From: an uncultured Hyphomicrobiales bacterium
Lineage (GTDB): Bacteria > Pseudomonadota > Alphaproteobacteria > Rhizobiales > Beijerinckiaceae
Direction of reading: 5' to 3'
Length of the DNA: 64,000 bases
Assembly (NCBI GenBank): GCA_903931945.1
Contig: CAIZEI010000171.1
Coordinates: forward strand, 19,320-83,319
Position numbers and translations under genes: made by a program
Notes under the pieces: generated by a model
The model's input: only the letters and a program-made list of their open reading frames with translations
Told to the model about the DNA's origin: nothing
Databases searched by the model: none
Shown here: positions 1 through 9,851 of the stretch, one piece after another
Numbering within the stretch: the first letter of the stretch is position 1
How the letters are laid out: each line of letters starts with the position of its first letter

Positions 1-1
1 T

Positions 2-670
2 GACGCGCGGAAATTTCTCGCGGTGGGTCGTCTGCTCGACACGACGTCGGTGCTTTTCTTCTGGCACGCCTCGCCCATCAAGACGCTCGAAGACATGCTG
101 ACAAAACCCAGCACGATCGCGATCTCCTCGGTCAATGAAATTCCGAGTTACCGAATACGAGCGATGAACATGTTAATGGGCGCATCGTTCAAGATGATTC
201 CTGGCTATCCCTCTGCGCAGGATTACGTGCTGGCGGTCGAGCGCGGCGAGACCGATGGAGGGACGTCGACCTTCATCGGCCTGTCGCAACAGTTCTCGCA
301 ATATATCCGCGAAAAGAAGCTCAACATTCTGGTGCAGTTCTCGAGCGAACGCGACCGGGCGATGCCCGATACGCCAACTGTGCTCGAATTGACCAAAGAT
401 ACGGAAGCAAAAGAAATCTTTCGTCAGCTTGTCAGCAACGACGAGATCGGTCGCGCCCTGTTTACAACGCCCAATACGCCGGCGGCCCGTCTGCGCCAGT
501 TGCGGACGGCCTTCCAGAACATGCTCGCCGATCCCGAATTTCGCGCTGACGCGCAGCGTTCGCAACTGCCGCTCGCTCCTGAATCGGGAGAGGAGATGCA
601 GACGAAAATCGCCGATATGTTCAATGTCTCGTCAGAGACGCTCGCCAAAGTGAGGGACCTGAGCAAGTAG
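2..670 (+). CDS. Tripartite tricarboxylate transporter (TctC/Bug-type) substrate-binding protein, 5'-truncated
   Basis: The frame is open to the left edge of the window, so this is the C-terminal 222 residues of a longer protein; a GTG at 23 is only an internal codon. The remaining sequence has the second half of the Bug/TctC fold: a GY-type motif around the ligand pocket, the conserved acidic-Gly segment 'VERGETDGG', and a C-terminal 'MLADPEFRADAQ' segment typical of the family. Family members are periplasmic ligand binders that serve small organic acids or act as orphan sensors. No TctA or TctB membrane partner lies in the window. It converges on the gene at 698-1690. Family is confident; ligand unknown. 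Confidence 0.85.
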   Translation, partial: DARKFLAVGRLLDTTSVLFFWHASPIKTLEDMLTKPSTIAISSVNEIPSYRIRAMNMLMGASFKMIPGYPSAQDYVLAVERGETDGGTSTFIGLSQQFSQYIREKKLNILVQFSSERDRAMPDTPTVLELTKDTEAKEIFRQLVSNDEIGRALFTTPNTPAARLRQLRTAFQNMLADPEFRADAQRSQLPLAPESGEEMQTKIADMFNVSSETLAKVRDLSK

Positions 671-697
671 GTGGATCGCTTCGGCTGGAGTCTCAAC

Positions 698-1690
698 TCA
701 CTCCGCCGCGACGGCGGTCGCATTCATTGCTTTTGCGGGCGTTGGCGCCTGTGCGCCAGTCCAGAAGCATTCGTCGAGATCCATCCGGCGCCCCGTATAG
801 CCCTGCTGGAAAGCGTAACCCATGAATGTATCGAGCGTATGCCGGTTTGGCTCCAGCCCGTGCGTCCACGGATCCTTGCCGAAGCGCTTTTCCTCTTCCT
901 CAAGAATCAGGACCGCCGTGGGGAAGGACAATCGTTTCGGGTAGTCGTATTGTTTGCGGCAGAGGTCGTTGGCGGCCACAAAGCCATCGACAAGGCTCTG
1001 GACAATCCATGGTTCTTTCACAAGCAATTCTTCACGCGCGACGAGGGTATGGGTAATCGGGAATATGCCTGTCTTGTCAAAATAGTTTCCGATTGTGTCC
1101 CTGCATCCCGCAAACATGCGGCGTACGCGCGGATCGCCAGCGCGGATGGATTTAAGCACATTGGGCGCGATGACAGCGTCTATTTCGCCGCTAAGCAACA
1201 GCTCTTCGACGTTCCGACCGGTTGCGGTGATTTTCACATTTGCAGGCGCCTCAAAGCCTGCGCCTTCCGCTTCGCTGGTAAACCAGTGAATCTGGTCCGG
1301 CGTCACGCCATAATGCTCTTCGAAAATGCCGCGCGTCCACAGGCCAACCGTCAGGCGGTACAGATCCATTCCAACTCTTTTCCCTCTCAGGTCTTCGGGC
1401 TTTTCGATCCCCGTGTCGGTTCTGCAATAGACATAGGCGTGGACGAACATCCGCAAAGGAAAGATCGGAAGCGCGTAGACCGGCTCCTTGCGAAACCGGG
1501 CCATCGCGTACCAGGACAGCGACATTTCCGCGACATCGAACTCTTCGTAGATCGGCCGCAGACAAGCCTCGCCGGGCGCCGCCGCATAATAGTCGGGCGC
1601 AATGCCCCTGAATTTGACATCGCCTTTCAGCAGCGGCGCTGTTCTGTGATAGTCGGCCAGACTGATCTTAAGTTCGAGATCTTTTGTCAC
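698..1690 (-). CDS. Substrate-binding-like protein of the 4,5-dihydroxyphthalate decarboxylase (Pht5) family
   Basis: A 330-residue protein without an obvious signal peptide. The N-terminus, with 'ADYHRT' followed by 'FDVAEMSLSWY' near residues 51-61, resembles the Pht5-like branch of the periplasmic-binding-protein fold, whose members are annotated either as 4,5-dihydroxyphthalate decarboxylase or as NMT1/ABC binding proteins. The central 'RGKRVGMDLYRLT' matches the fold's hinge region. It lies 154 bases downstream of hyuB on the same strand, so it may belong to the hyuAB transcription unit and act on a related cyclic substrate (inference). Catalysis versus binding cannot be decided from sequence. 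Confidence 0.7.
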   Translation of the reverse strand: MTKDLELKISLADYHRTAPLLKGDVKFRGIAPDYYAAAPGEACLRPIYEEFDVAEMSLSWYAMARFRKEPVYALPIFPLRMFVHAYVYCRTDTGIEKPEDLRGKRVGMDLYRLTVGLWTRGIFEEHYGVTPDQIHWFTSEAEGAGFEAPANVKITATGRNVEELLLSGEIDAVIAPNVLKSIRAGDPRVRRMFAGCRDTIGNYFDKTGIFPITHTLVAREELLVKEPWIVQSLVDGFVAANDLCRKQYDYPKRLSFPTAVLILEEEEKRFGKDPWTHGLEPNRHTLDTFMGYAFQQGYTGRRMDLDECFWTGAQAPTPAKAMNATAVAAE

Positions 1691-1844
1691 GATCTGCTCC
1701 CCGGTCTGCGCTCGCGTCGAGCGAATTTGATGGTGAGTTTATCCGGAGGGCAGAGGCCGTCAAATCGCCAGAAAACCCCGCCCCCGGTTCGGTCAGAACC
1801 GCCTGCCTGCGCCGGCTGTTCTGTCTTGAAAAGACTCGCGCGCT

Positions 1845-3572
1845 TCATGCGCTTTTTGGCGCGACGCGTCCCCTGTCATCGACGTTAAAACCATAGTCTG
1901 CGCGCGCCGCTTCAATCGATACATACCCTTCGTCGATATCGCGTTGCATGAGCGCGGGGTCCCGCTCTTGCGGCGGGCCATAGCCTCCGCCGCCGCCCGT
2001 TTCCAGGATCACGATGCTGCCCGCGGCGAGCGACTCGCCATGCGCCTTGTATTTCGGCGTGGTCGTTCCCGTCTTTTCATCGATGACAAGCACACGGCCG
2101 GGACGCGCTTGCTTGCCGCCCAGGACGCCCCACGCGGGATGATTGGTGCGATCGAGGTTCGTCTGAAGCTGGCAGTCTTCAAGGATGCGATATTGTTTTG
2201 CAAAACCCAGACCGCCGCGGAATTTGCCGGGCCCGCCCGAATCCTGCCGCAAGGCAATCGATTCGACACGGAACGGCAGAAGTCGTTCCTGCAACTCGAT
2301 CGGGATCAATCTGGTGTCGCCATGCGCCATCGTGCGGAAAGGCCCGGCCCCATCATGGGTCGCGCAGGCGCCCCATCCGCCGTGCCCGCTGTCATGGCCG
2401 TTGAATGGGCGGCCATTGGCGCGGCGCCCAAACAACCGAAATCCGGAATGCGTGGCGAAATGTCCGCCGGTCACGCGATCGGGGAGCGCTTTTTCAAGCG
2501 CCTTGATCACCGCGTCGATGACGGTCGGGAATGGCATGGGATAGTTCGCCATTGGCGCTGTGGGATCGGCGCTGAGGATTGTGCCTTGCGGCAAAATCAA
2601 TTTCAGCGGACGGAAAAGTCCTTCGTTGGCAGGCTCGTCCGGCGCCACAAGATAGCGGAACGCGACGCGCGCGGTTGTCAGTCCGCCGCCATGATAACCG
2701 GAGTTGATCGATCCCTTCGCCTGCCCGGCGATGCCTGTGTAATCGACAGTGATTTCGTCATCCTTGATAATCACACGCACCTTGATGGGAACAGGCGCAT
2801 CGTCCTGACCGTCGTTGTCGAGCCAGGTTTCGTGCTGGTATTCGCCATCGGGAAGATTGCGGATATGCTGGCGCGCGGCGGCCTCCGCCTGATCGAGAAT
2901 GATTTCGATGGCGCGTTCAAACGTGGATGTGCTGTATTTCTCGACAAGGCGCGCGATGAGATCGCGTCCCAGAAAGCAACCGGAAAGTTGCGCCTGGATA
3001 TCGCCCATGAGCTCTGTGGGGAGCCGGGTGTTGGTTTCGATAATCCGGTAGACTTCCTCGATCGGCTCGCCTTTCGACCACATCTTGATGGAGCGCAGTT
3101 GCAACCCCTCCATGAATATGTCGTGCGAGTTGTTCATCGTGCCGCCGATATCGATCCAGTGCACGTTGATCGCAAAGAAACCGATCAGCCTGCCCGAGCC
3201 ATCCGCGTGTTCGGCGATCGGCGTATACATCACGGTGTTGTTCAGATGCTGCCCCTGCACCGCCGCATGGTTGCACACCAGCACGTCGCCATAGTGCAGG
3301 CGCTCCATGCCGTAGATCTTGATGCCATCGCGCACGGCGGTTCCAACGGAATCGGCGACGAAGGGCGGCATTCCGCCGGTGCATTGGGCGACGAGCCGCC
3401 CATTGATATCTGTCACGCCAACGGCGAAGTCGTTGTATTCATAAATGTAGGGGCTGAAGGCCGTCCGTTTGATGTTAGCGTCGATCTGATTGGTGGTCGA
3501 AATGAGTCCATAGCGAATCACTTCAAGCGTGATCGGGTCGATGGCGTCCGGAAGAGCTGATGATTGCGACAT
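1845..3572 (-). CDS. hyuB: Hydantoinase B/oxoprolinase family subunit
   Basis: A 575-residue HyuB-type subunit of an ATP-dependent hydantoinase, oxoprolinase or acetone-carboxylase-like enzyme. Seen directly: the start 'DPITLEVIRYGL', 'AFSPYIYEYNDFAVGVTD' near residues 40-56, the Gly-rich middle, and the C-terminal 'SGGPGKFRGGLGF' typical of the family. I chose ATG 3572, 11 bases after the hyuA stop, over the upstream ATG at 3599, which would overlap hyuA and add nine poorly conserved residues. Together with HyuA it should hydrolyse an amide-ring substrate at the cost of ATP; which substrate is not visible. Confidence 0.88.
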   Translation of the reverse strand: MSQSSALPDAIDPITLEVIRYGLISTTNQIDANIKRTAFSPYIYEYNDFAVGVTDINGRLVAQCTGGMPPFVADSVGTAVRDGIKIYGMERLHYGDVLVCNHAAVQGQHLNNTVMYTPIAEHADGSGRLIGFFAINVHWIDIGGTMNNSHDIFMEGLQLRSIKMWSKGEPIEEVYRIIETNTRLPTELMGDIQAQLSGCFLGRDLIARLVEKYSTSTFERAIEIILDQAEAAARQHIRNLPDGEYQHETWLDNDGQDDAPVPIKVRVIIKDDEITVDYTGIAGQAKGSINSGYHGGGLTTARVAFRYLVAPDEPANEGLFRPLKLILPQGTILSADPTAPMANYPMPFPTVIDAVIKALEKALPDRVTGGHFATHSGFRLFGRRANGRPFNGHDSGHGGWGACATHDGAGPFRTMAHGDTRLIPIELQERLLPFRVESIALRQDSGGPGKFRGGLGFAKQYRILEDCQLQTNLDRTNHPAWGVLGGKQARPGRVLVIDEKTGTTTPKYKAHGESLAAGSIVILETGGGGGYGPPQERDPALMQRDIDEGYVSIEAARADYGFNVDDRGRVAPKSA

Positions 3573-3583
3573 TTTGAGCCCGA

Positions 3584-5632
3584 TCACTTCGCGTCGCAAT
3601 GGATGCGGATTTCATGCAAAGGTCCGACTTCGAAACGATCGGACGGACCCACGAGCGTTGTCGAACCGTATTCCTCGATCACAGCGGGACCCTGGGCGGA
3701 AAAGCCCGTCGTGAGCGCTGATCGCTGGTAAACCGCGGCGTCCACGAAGCCATTCTTTTCCTTGAAGTAGATGCGTCGCGACGTGGGCTCGCTCCGACCG
3801 GCGCCAGCCGTCAGGAGGCTCGACAGATCAGGCCGCTGCTGCCGCGCGAATGCCGACAGATGCAAGGCCTGCAATTCGGCTGGATTGCTGGAATCGGAAT
3901 GCCCGTAGCGGCGTTTGTAGTCGCGTTCGAAAGCTTGCCTTATGGCGCCGAGATTCCCCGCGCCGCCGACGGGCACCTTGATATTGTGGCGCTGACCCAG
4001 ATATCGCATCTCGGCGTGGCGCTCGAACACTACCTCGCGTGCGCCGAATTCCTTGCGCAGCGATGCGGCGGCTTCAGCTTCCATGGCGCCAAAGGCGTCC
4101 TGGATTGCGCCCATCGCATCCTCGGTGAGAATTCCGGTAAAGGTCTTCGACAGATCGATGCGCGCATCGGCAAGCAACATGCCGATCGCCGAAAAATTTC
4201 CGGGCGCGGGTGGAATGACGATTGTGGGGATGGAAAGTTCGCGCGCCAGCGCAGCGCCATGCAGCGGTCCGCCGCCGCCATAGCTGAACAGGACGAAGTC
4301 ACGCGGATCGAGGCCATGCTCGACTGAAACCTGACGGATGGCGCCGGCCATCGTCACGGTCGCCAGCGACAGAATGCCATCCGCCAGACGCAACAGTCCA
4401 TCTTCGCCCGTGTAGCCCAGCGGCGCCGCAAGTTCGCCAATGGCGCGGCGGGCGCCCTCCACGTCGAGTTTCAATTCGCCGCCCAGAAAGCGATCTGCAT
4501 TCAGGCGACCGAGCACGAGATTGGCGTCGGTGACTGTCGCTTCTGTTCCCCCGCGCCCGTAACACACCGGGCCGGGCGTCGAGCCGGCGCTGCGCGGTCC
4601 GACATGCAGCCGGTTTTGCGAATCCAGCCACGCCACCGAGCCGCCGCCCGAACCAACTTCGACAATGTCGATAACAGGCGACTTGATCGGGAACCCATGA
4701 ACGTATCCACCTGCGTAATAGATGGTTTCGACGTTGAACCGGCCGTCTTCCACAAGGGCGCATTTGGCGGTTGTGCCGCCCATATCGAATGCCACAACGT
4801 TCTTGAAGCCGAGTTGCTCGGCATAGGCGCCTGCGCCGATACAGCCGCCAATCGGGCCGGATTCGACAAGGCTCACCGGCTGCCGGCAGGTGCGTTCGAC
4901 CGAGAGAAGTCCACCGTTCGAGCCCATCATGAAAAGCGAGCCTGCAAAGCCGCGCGTTTTCATATCGTCTTCAAGGCGGCGGATATAGGTGTTGACCTGC
5001 GGCCCGACATAGGCGTTTGCCGCTGCGGTCGAGGAGCGCTCGTATTCATACCATTCGCGGGTCAGATCCGTGCTGCATGTCACGTAGACGCCGGGCAGGC
5101 GCTCGCTCAGACGGCGTGCGGCTTTTTCCTCGTGTTCAGGATTCGCGAAGGAGTTCATGAAGAAGACGGCGACAGCTTCGACTTTCTGCGCGCGCAGCGT
5201 TTCGGCGAGCCGGTCAAGAGCCGCCATATCGAGCGGTGTAATGACCTTGCCGAACGTGTCCATCCGCTCGGGAACCTCAAAACGCAGCGAGCGCGGGATC
5301 AGCGGCGGGTCGCGCTGATAATGCAGATCGAAAGGATCGGGCCGGTTTGCGCGCGCGATTTCCAGAACGTCCCGGAACCCTTCGGTTGTGACCAGCGCCG
5401 CCTTCGCGCCGCGCCGCTGGATAAACGCATTGATGACAAGCGTCGTGCCGTGGTTCAGGAACTGCGCCTGCGCCGGCGTCAGTCCAGCCTTGGTGAAACA
5501 GTCAAGAATGCCATCGACAAAATTTTCATAGGTCGTGGCGCTCTTTGTCAGGACAACCTTGCGCGTCTCGCGATCGTAGCCAACAAGATCTGTAAACGTC
5601 CCGCCGATATCCACCGCGACGGCATATGACAT
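3584..5632 (-). CDS. hyuA: Hydantoinase A/oxoprolinase family subunit
   Basis: A 682-residue HyuA-type subunit of the actin-like ATPase superfamily. Residues 8-15 are DIGGTFTD, the phosphate-1 motif; further in are 'DMGGTTAKCALV', 'VGSGGGSVAWLD' and 'FSYGGGGPLHGAALA', all standard for the family. ATG 5632 is chosen because GGGAG lies about nine bases upstream and the DIGGTFTD segment follows at once; an upstream in-frame start (5722) would add 30 Arg-rich residues. It precedes hyuB by 11 bases, so the two are co-transcribed. A perfect palindrome at 5845-5865 is a candidate operator about 215 bases upstream. Confidence 0.88.
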   Translation of the reverse strand: MSYAVAVDIGGTFTDLVGYDRETRKVVLTKSATTYENFVDGILDCFTKAGLTPAQAQFLNHGTTLVINAFIQRRGAKAALVTTEGFRDVLEIARANRPDPFDLHYQRDPPLIPRSLRFEVPERMDTFGKVITPLDMAALDRLAETLRAQKVEAVAVFFMNSFANPEHEEKAARRLSERLPGVYVTCSTDLTREWYEYERSSTAAANAYVGPQVNTYIRRLEDDMKTRGFAGSLFMMGSNGGLLSVERTCRQPVSLVESGPIGGCIGAGAYAEQLGFKNVVAFDMGGTTAKCALVEDGRFNVETIYYAGGYVHGFPIKSPVIDIVEVGSGGGSVAWLDSQNRLHVGPRSAGSTPGPVCYGRGGTEATVTDANLVLGRLNADRFLGGELKLDVEGARRAIGELAAPLGYTGEDGLLRLADGILSLATVTMAGAIRQVSVEHGLDPRDFVLFSYGGGGPLHGAALARELSIPTIVIPPAPGNFSAIGMLLADARIDLSKTFTGILTEDAMGAIQDAFGAMEAEAAASLRKEFGAREVVFERHAEMRYLGQRHNIKVPVGGAGNLGAIRQAFERDYKRRYGHSDSSNPAELQALHLSAFARQQRPDLSSLLTAGAGRSEPTSRRIYFKEKNGFVDAAVYQRSALTTGFSAQGPAVIEEYGSTTLVGPSDRFEVGPLHEIRIHCDAK

Positions 5633-5844
5633 CTGCTCAACTCCCAATCTCCGGCAATCCAGCGTTTCACGCCGACGCCGCGCTTCCATCGCCTCGACCA
5701 TTCGAGTCGTGGCGATCGTCACAGGCGCTATTCCAGATTCTCATTTTGGCCAGTGCGCCCCACCGGGGCTCTCTGGAGAGCTGGACTTTCGAACGTGTCG
5801 TGACCACCCTTTGCCGCAACGCCAGAGCCTTGGCAACATTTTTG

Positions 5845-5865
5845 TTTTTCTGATAATCAGAAAAA
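5845..5865. promoter_or_regulatory. Perfect palindrome upstream of hyuA, candidate operator
   Basis: Two perfectly complementary 10-base arms, TTTTTCTGAT and ATCAGAAAAA, flank a single central base inside an AT-rich island (about 5840-5880) in otherwise GC-rich DNA. The gene-free stretch 5633-6041 (409 bases) separates hyuA from the ssuB stop and holds nothing else I recognise. The short-spaced CTGAT-N-ATCAG core is reminiscent of IclR-family operators (GATNATC-type core), but no regulator gene is adjacent, so the assignment is an inference. Confidence 0.5.
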
Positions 5866-6041
5866 TAATTTATATTTCAGAACGGTAGTTGTGGCATAAA
5901 GGCTTGTCAACACGCTGGCGGCGCATCGTGCCGCAGAGTGAAGATGTCGAAGGGCTTCACAAGTCCGGCAAAGGGCGCCCCGCGCATTTATCTGCCGAGG
6001 CTGGTGTGAATATCGCGTTCGGCCTCCGGAAGCGGGGCCTC

Positions 6042-6851
6042 CTAAATCACATAGTCCGGCGCGTTGGCGTCTTCGTGAAGCAGGCGTGACAAAATCCGCT
6101 CTTCAAGCAAGGCCAGATCGACCGACCCGCGTCGGCGTGGGCGCGGCAGGTCAATATCGATGTCAAGGCTGATCTTGCCATCGTCGATCATCACAACGCG
6201 GTCGGCCAGCGTCAGCGCCTCGGCGACGTCATGCGTGACCAGAATCGCCGTAAAGCGTTCGCGAAGCCAGACGCGTTCCAGCAATTGCTGCATTTCGATG
6301 CGCGTCAGGGCGTCGAGCGCGCCGAGCGGTTCATCCAGCGCGAGAAAGCGCGGACGGCTGACCAGCGCGCGCGCCAACGCCACGCGCTGCTTCTGGCCGC
6401 CGGAGAGAATGGCGGGCCAGTCGCCGCCGCGATCGCCAAGCCCAACCGCACGCAAGGTGGCCTCGGCTCGCGCTCGCGCGCCAGGCTGCTTGCCGTCCGC
6501 GCCCAGGCCGACCTCAACATTGGCGAGGACCCGCCCCCAGGGAAGAAGCCTCGGTTCCTGGAACATGACGCGGGTGTTGGCGCGACGGTCGAGGCGATCG
6601 CCAAGAATGATAGTCCCTGAATCAGCGATGTCGAGATCCGCGAGCAGGCGCAGAAGCGTACTCTTGCCGCAGCCGCTGCGTCCGACAATGGCGAGGAACT
6701 GGCCAGCGGGCACATGCAGATCGAGCTCCCGCAACACGACCTTGTCGCTAAAACTTCGCGACAGGCCGCGCGCGGTGACCGAGGCGCCAAAGGGCTTTTG
6801 CTCGCGGAAAAGGTGATCGAAGTTCGGGATCGCGGCTGCGGTTGTCGCCAT
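6042..6851 (-). CDS. ssuB: Aliphatic sulfonate ABC transporter ATP-binding protein
   Basis: A 269-residue ABC ATPase that energises sulfonate import. Walker [10 protein letters not shown] is at residues 57-65, the signature LSGGQKQR at 149-156 and Walker B FLALDEP at 169-175, followed by 'THDVAEAL' with the switch His. The C-terminus with '[20 protein letters not shown]' is characteristic of SsuB/TauB. ATG 6851 was chosen because it directly follows the ssuC stop (five bases apart) and gives the usual length; a longer open frame upstream merely overlaps ssuC. The ATPase itself is intact although ssuC and ssuD are interrupted. Confidence 0.93.
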   Translation of the reverse strand: MATTAAAIPNFDHLFREQKPFGASVTARGLSRSFSDKVVLRELDLHVPAGQFLAIVGRSGCGKSTLLRLLADLDIADSGTIILGDRLDRRANTRVMFQEPRLLPWGRVLANVEVGLGADGKQPGARARAEATLRAVGLGDRGGDWPAILSGGQKQRVALARALVSRPRFLALDEPLGALDALTRIEMQQLLERVWLRERFTAILVTHDVAEALTLADRVVMIDDGKISLDIDIDLPRPRRRGSVDLALLEERILSRLLHEDANAPDYVI

Positions 6852-6856
6852 TGTTT

Positions 6857-7692
6857 TCAACCCTTGCGTTGAAAGGCGGGATGCCAGCCGAGGGAGAGCC
6901 GCTCCAGGAATCGCGCGCTGGAATCCGCCAGCTTGCCCAGCAGGGCGTAAATCAGGATGGCGAAGACGACGATATCCACACGCATGAATTCGCGCGCGTG
7001 CATGGCCATATAACCGATGCCTGATTGCGCGGCGATTGTTTCGGCGACGATCAGCGTCAACCACATCACGCCGAGCCCGAAGCGGATCCCGACGAAAATC
7101 GAAGGCAGCGCGCCGGGAAAAATGACGCGCCGGAAAAGGTCGATATTCGACATGCCGTACGAGCGACCCATTTCGACCAGTTGGGGGTCGACATTGCGCA
7201 CGCCATGCAGCGTGTTGATATAGACAGGAAAAAAACGCCCAGCGCGACAAGGAAGAGCTTGGCGCCCTCATCAATCCCGAACCACAGAATGACGAGCGGG
7301 ATCAGCGCAAGATGTGGTATGTTGCGCGCCATCTGAAGCGTCGAATCCGTCAGTCGCTCGCAGAGATGTGACAGGCCATTGGCGAGTCCAAGCGCGAAAC
7401 CGACGCCGCCTCCCACAGCGAATCCGGAAAACGCGCGCAGAGCGCTCACTTCGACATTTTCAGCAAGCTCCCCGCTCAGCGCGAGTTTCCACGCGGCCGC
7501 CGCCACTGCGGAGGGCGGCGGCAGCACGCCGGGCGTCAGCCAGCCGAGGCTTGCAGACGCCTGCCAGGCTGCAATCAGCGCTCCTGGCAGAAGCCAGGGC
7601 AGCGCGATTGGCGATAACGCGCCGCCACGAAATACGCACCGTGACGCAAGTCGCGGCGCCTGGGCTTTTTCTTCGATTGCAAGGCTCGTCAT
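6857..7692 (-). pseudogene. ssuC: Aliphatic sulfonate ABC transporter permease, frameshifted
   Basis: Two overlapping frames together make a complete SsuC of about 278 residues. The first runs from ATG 7692 through '[10 protein letters not shown]'; the second continues with '[22 protein letters not shown]' split over the junction and on through '[21 protein letters not shown]' to the stop at 6857. The switch point is a run of seven T on the coding strand (7229-7235); eight T would restore [12 protein letters not shown], the usual SsuC sequence. So one base is missing, either a real mutation or a homopolymer sequencing error. The intact parts show the integral-membrane permease fold with the EAA-type loop around '[13 protein letters not shown]'. 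It sits between ssuD (7 bases) and ssuB (5 bases). Confidence 0.85.
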
Positions 7693-7699
7693 GACGACC

Positions 7700-8854
7700 T
7701 CAGGACGCCGCTATACGGACACCGGTGCCGCTTGTGCCAAACTCGGCGAAAGCCTTGCTGCGAAGAACTTTTGACTGAACGCCGACGCCCAGTTCCGGAA
7801 ACAGCAGTTCGCCGACGCGGTAGGCTTCTTCCAGATGCGGATAGCCCGAGCCGATGATCGTCTCGACGCCAATGTCCTGATATTCTCGCAGGCGTCTGGC
7901 GACCGTTTTGGGGTCGCCAACCAGCGCGGTGCCAGCGCCGCTCCGCACAAGTCCCACGCCGGCCTAGAGATTTGGCGCAATGACGAGATTGTCGCGTCTG
8001 CCGCGTCCGTGCAACGCACTCATGCGTTGCTGGCCCACGGAATCTGATTGCTTCGCAAAGTTTGCTTGCGCCGCAGCGATAACGTCATCGCTGAGGTCGG
8101 CGATCAGGCGATCCGCCGCCGACCATGCTTCGTCCTCTGTTTCGCGAACAACGAAATGGACGCGCAGGCCGAAGCGCAGCTTGCGGCTGCGCGCCTTCGC
8201 CTTCTGGCGCACACGCGCGATTTTCTTCGCGACCTGATCGACGGGCTCGGCCCAGGACAGATAGACATCGACATGTTCGGCTGCGACATCAAGAGCGGGC
8301 TCGGAAGAGCCTCCAAACCAGACCGGGAAATGTTGCTGGACGGGCGGAAATCCGAGCCGCCCGCCTGTCACCTTGATATGCCTGCCGTCGAAATCGACCT
8401 TGTTTCCGGCAAGCAGTCCATTGAACACGGTCAGGAATTCAGCGGTGTGGGCGTAGCGCTCGTCATGCGGCAGAAAGATGCCGTCGCCCGCGAGCTCCGA
8501 GGGGTTGCCGCCGGTAACGACGTTGACGATGAAGCGGCCATTGCTGATCCGGTCGATCGCCGCAGCCTGACGTGCGAAATAGGTTGGAGAGGCATTGCCG
8601 GGGCGCAGCGCGGCGAGAAATTTCAATTTCTCTGTATGCGAAGCAAGCGCAGCGGCGATCGCCCAGGGATCGTCGCAATTGCGACCGGTGGGAATCAGCA
8701 CCCCACCGAAGCCGAGGCGATCCACCGCTTGCGCGATCTCCTTGAGATAACGGAAATCGGGCGGACGGTGACCCTTCTCACTGCCAAGATAGGGGCCGTC
8801 GCCGCTGACGGGAATGAACCAGAAGAGGTCGAGAGGCTTTTGAAACGTTGTCAT
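7700..8854 (-). pseudogene. ssuD: FMNH2-dependent alkanesulfonate monooxygenase with in-frame amber codon
   Basis: The frame reads as SsuD from ATG 8854 ('[17 protein letters not shown]') to residue ~296, where 'IAPNL' is followed by TAG (7964-7966); it then resumes in the same frame with '[17 protein letters not shown]' and '[20 protein letters not shown]' to the stop at 7700. Characterised SsuD proteins have Trp at this place (PNLWAGVGL), so a single TGG-to-TAG change explains it. SsuD is a bacterial-luciferase-like enzyme that cleaves alkanesulfonates to aldehyde and sulfite using FMNH2 from SsuE; no ssuE is in the window. ATG 8854, 26 bases after ssuA, is preferred over ATG 8899, which would overlap ssuA. 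Truncation would remove the C-terminal part of the barrel, so activity is unlikely without suppression. Confidence 0.87.
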
Positions 8855-8880
8855 GTGAAAGTCTTTCCACCGGGAGGAGG

Positions 8881-9834
8881 TCAGGAGTTGGGAGTCCATT
8901 TCCAGACGATGTCGCGCACGACGATCGGGTCCGGGATGAGACCAAGCTTTTGAAAGCGGTCGGCGACGGCCTGTTGCTCGGAGGCAATGGCGTCAGTCAG
9001 CGGCGAGATTGCGAACTCGGAACGAGCGACAATTTTGCGCTGAATATCGACGGGTATTCCCGTTGCCGCAGCGAACAGGCTCGCCGCTTCGTCGCGATGC
9101 GCGCTGGTCGAGATTTCGGCTTTTGCGAGTTCGTCGTTCACTGCCGAAACGATGTGCGGAAACCTGGTTGTGAAATCGCGGTTGGCGAGGAAATAGGAAT
9201 TTTGCCGGACGATGTCCTCGCCCCTGGCCAGTACGCGGGTCCCGGGTTGCGCCTCGGCGATGGCGAAATAGGGGTCCCAGATCGTCCAGGCGTCGATGGC
9301 GCCGCGCGTGAACGCGGCGCTCGCGTCCGCCGGTTGCAAATAGACCGGCGTGATATCGGCATATGTGAGGCCAGCCTTTTCAAGCGCCGCGATCGTAACG
9401 TTGTGCGCGCTCGACGCCTTGGTGAAGCCGACCTTTTTGCCTTTTAAATCGGACAGCGAGCGGATGGGCGACGCATCGCGCACCAGAATCGCCGATGTCG
9501 ATCCGGATCCCGGCTGCGCCGCGACATACAAGAGATTGGCGCGCGCGGCCTGCGCGAAGATGGGCGGCGCGTCGCCCGTTGTGCCGAAGTCGATGCTGCC
9601 GGAATTCAAGGCCTCCAGCAATGGCGGCCCTGACGAGAATTCAACAAAGCGGACGTCGAGGCCAAGATCGGCAAAGCGCGTCTCGAACAGCTTTTGCTGT
9701 TTGGCGATCAGCAGGACGCCATTCTTTTGATATCCAATTCGAAGTTGCTTCGGGCCCTCGGCGGCCAACGCCGGGCGAGCGATTGCAAATGCTGCGCTTG
9801 CGATCGACGCGCCAAGAAAATGTCTGCGATCCAT
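8881..9834 (-). CDS. ssuA: Aliphatic sulfonate ABC transporter substrate-binding protein
   Basis: A 317-residue periplasmic binding protein. The N-terminus '[17 protein letters not shown]' followed by 'ARPALAAEG' is an export signal with a twin-Arg-like start and cleavage near residue 25. '[17 protein letters not shown]' and '[19 protein letters not shown]' are SsuA hallmarks, and '[14 protein letters not shown]' matches the ligand-binding lobe. The frame is intact. It lies between the 74-residue gene (17 bases upstream) and ssuD (26 bases downstream), confirming the ssu operon. Confidence 0.93.
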   Translation of the reverse strand: MDRRHFLGASIASAAFAIARPALAAEGPKQLRIGYQKNGVLLIAKQQKLFETRFADLGLDVRFVEFSSGPPLLEALNSGSIDFGTTGDAPPIFAQAARANLLYVAAQPGSGSTSAILVRDASPIRSLSDLKGKKVGFTKASSAHNVTIAALEKAGLTYADITPVYLQPADASAAFTRGAIDAWTIWDPYFAIAEAQPGTRVLARGEDIVRQNSYFLANRDFTTRFPHIVSAVNDELAKAEISTSAHRDEAASLFAAATGIPVDIQRKIVARSEFAISPLTDAIASEQQAVADRFQKLGLIPDPIVVRDIVWKWTPNS

Positions 9835-9851
9835 AATGCTCTCCTGTTGGC

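Noticed and set aside
1944..3560. 538-codon rightward frame
   Set aside because: Antisense to hyuB in GC-rich DNA; composition and lack of any family text mark it as a shadow.
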